Positions 6,669 through 6,708 of a stretch of DNA of 6,708 nucleotides are shown piece by piece (positions within the stretch are counted from its first letter, which is position 1; each line of letters begins with the position of its first letter). The position numbers and the translations under genes are program-made. The notes beneath the pieces are model-generated. The model did no database searches, had not been told where the DNA came from, and saw only the letters and a list, made by a program, of their open reading frames with translations. Source of the DNA: Ilumatobacteraceae bacterium (GTDB lineage: Bacteria > Actinomycetota > Acidimicrobiia > Acidimicrobiales > Ilumatobacteraceae); NCBI GenBank assembly GCA_019090765.1, contig JAHRVJ010000258.1, forward strand, positions 1 to 6,708, given 5' to 3'.

Positions 6669-6708
6669 CGGTTGGCTGGGTTAGCGGTCGGCTGGGTTAG
6701 CGGTTGGC
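6665..6708. repeat. 16-bp direct tandem repeat, 2.75 copies, cut by window end
   Basis: Unit TTAGCGGTTGGCTGGG occurs at 6665-6680, then 6681-6696 with one change (T to C at the ninth base), then 6697-6708 as the first 12 bases before the window ends. The TAG stop of the transglutaminase gene (6666-6668) is inside the first unit. The unit length is not a multiple of three and there is no self-complementarity strong enough for a terminator hairpin. It may continue beyond the window. Confidence 0.9.

Noticed and set aside
6665..6708. Tandem repeat as CRISPR, terminator or MraZ boxes
   Set aside because: The units are contiguous with no spacers, so it is not CRISPR. There is no stable inverted repeat with a T-run, so it is not an intrinsic terminator. 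TGGG blocks recur every 16 bp rather than the roughly 10-bp period of MraZ sites.

Overview
The window reads as a chromosomal stretch from a fairly GC-rich actinobacterium-like genome. The signs are a FadE-type acyl-CoA dehydrogenase, an actinobacterial-looking MoxR/DUF58/TgpA trio, GTG starts, and several genes with no Shine-Dalgarno sequence but a TANNNT box just upstream (leaderless style). I cannot name the genus. No RNA genes, CRISPR array or insertion sequence were seen. Coding density is very high.

Layout. Two genes lie on the minus strand in the left third. They are a ROK-fold protein (1274-2140) and, 48 bp downstream of it, an acyl-CoA dehydrogenase (8-1225). A compact divergent gap of about 58 bp (2141-2198) separates them from three plus-strand genes: a MoxR-family AAA+ ATPase (2199-3242), a DUF58 protein (3270-4421) and a large TgpA-like membrane transglutaminase (4425-6668). 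The last 44 bases carry a 16-bp direct tandem repeat that supplies the stop codon of the last gene and runs off the window edge.

How the genes work together. The plus-strand trio is a tightly spaced operon (27-nt and 3-nt gaps) of a recognised type. In this type a MoxR chaperone-like ATPase acts with a DUF58 partner, which here keeps a complete MIDAS-like DxSxS motif, and with a membrane protein whose extracytoplasmic papain/transglutaminase-like domain probably acts at the cell envelope. The substrate cannot be read from sequence. The minus-strand pair has no obvious biochemical link to the trio beyond sharing the divergent gap.

Main points of interest. (1) The ROK protein keeps the zinc-binding His/Cys set but has lost the catalytic Asp, the ExGH Glu, the GCxE Glu, the Thr of DxGxT and the Gly-rich loop. 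It also has no DNA-binding domain, so it looks like a pseudokinase. (2) The acyl-CoA dehydrogenase has Ala where many family members have the catalytic Glu (YEGT), and has a Glu at the alternative helix-G position. (3) The tandem repeat overlaps the end of the transglutaminase gene. (4) A leaderless-type start pattern fixes the MoxR start at 2199. I do not see an entirely new multi-gene system. The ROK pseudokinase is the most unusual item.
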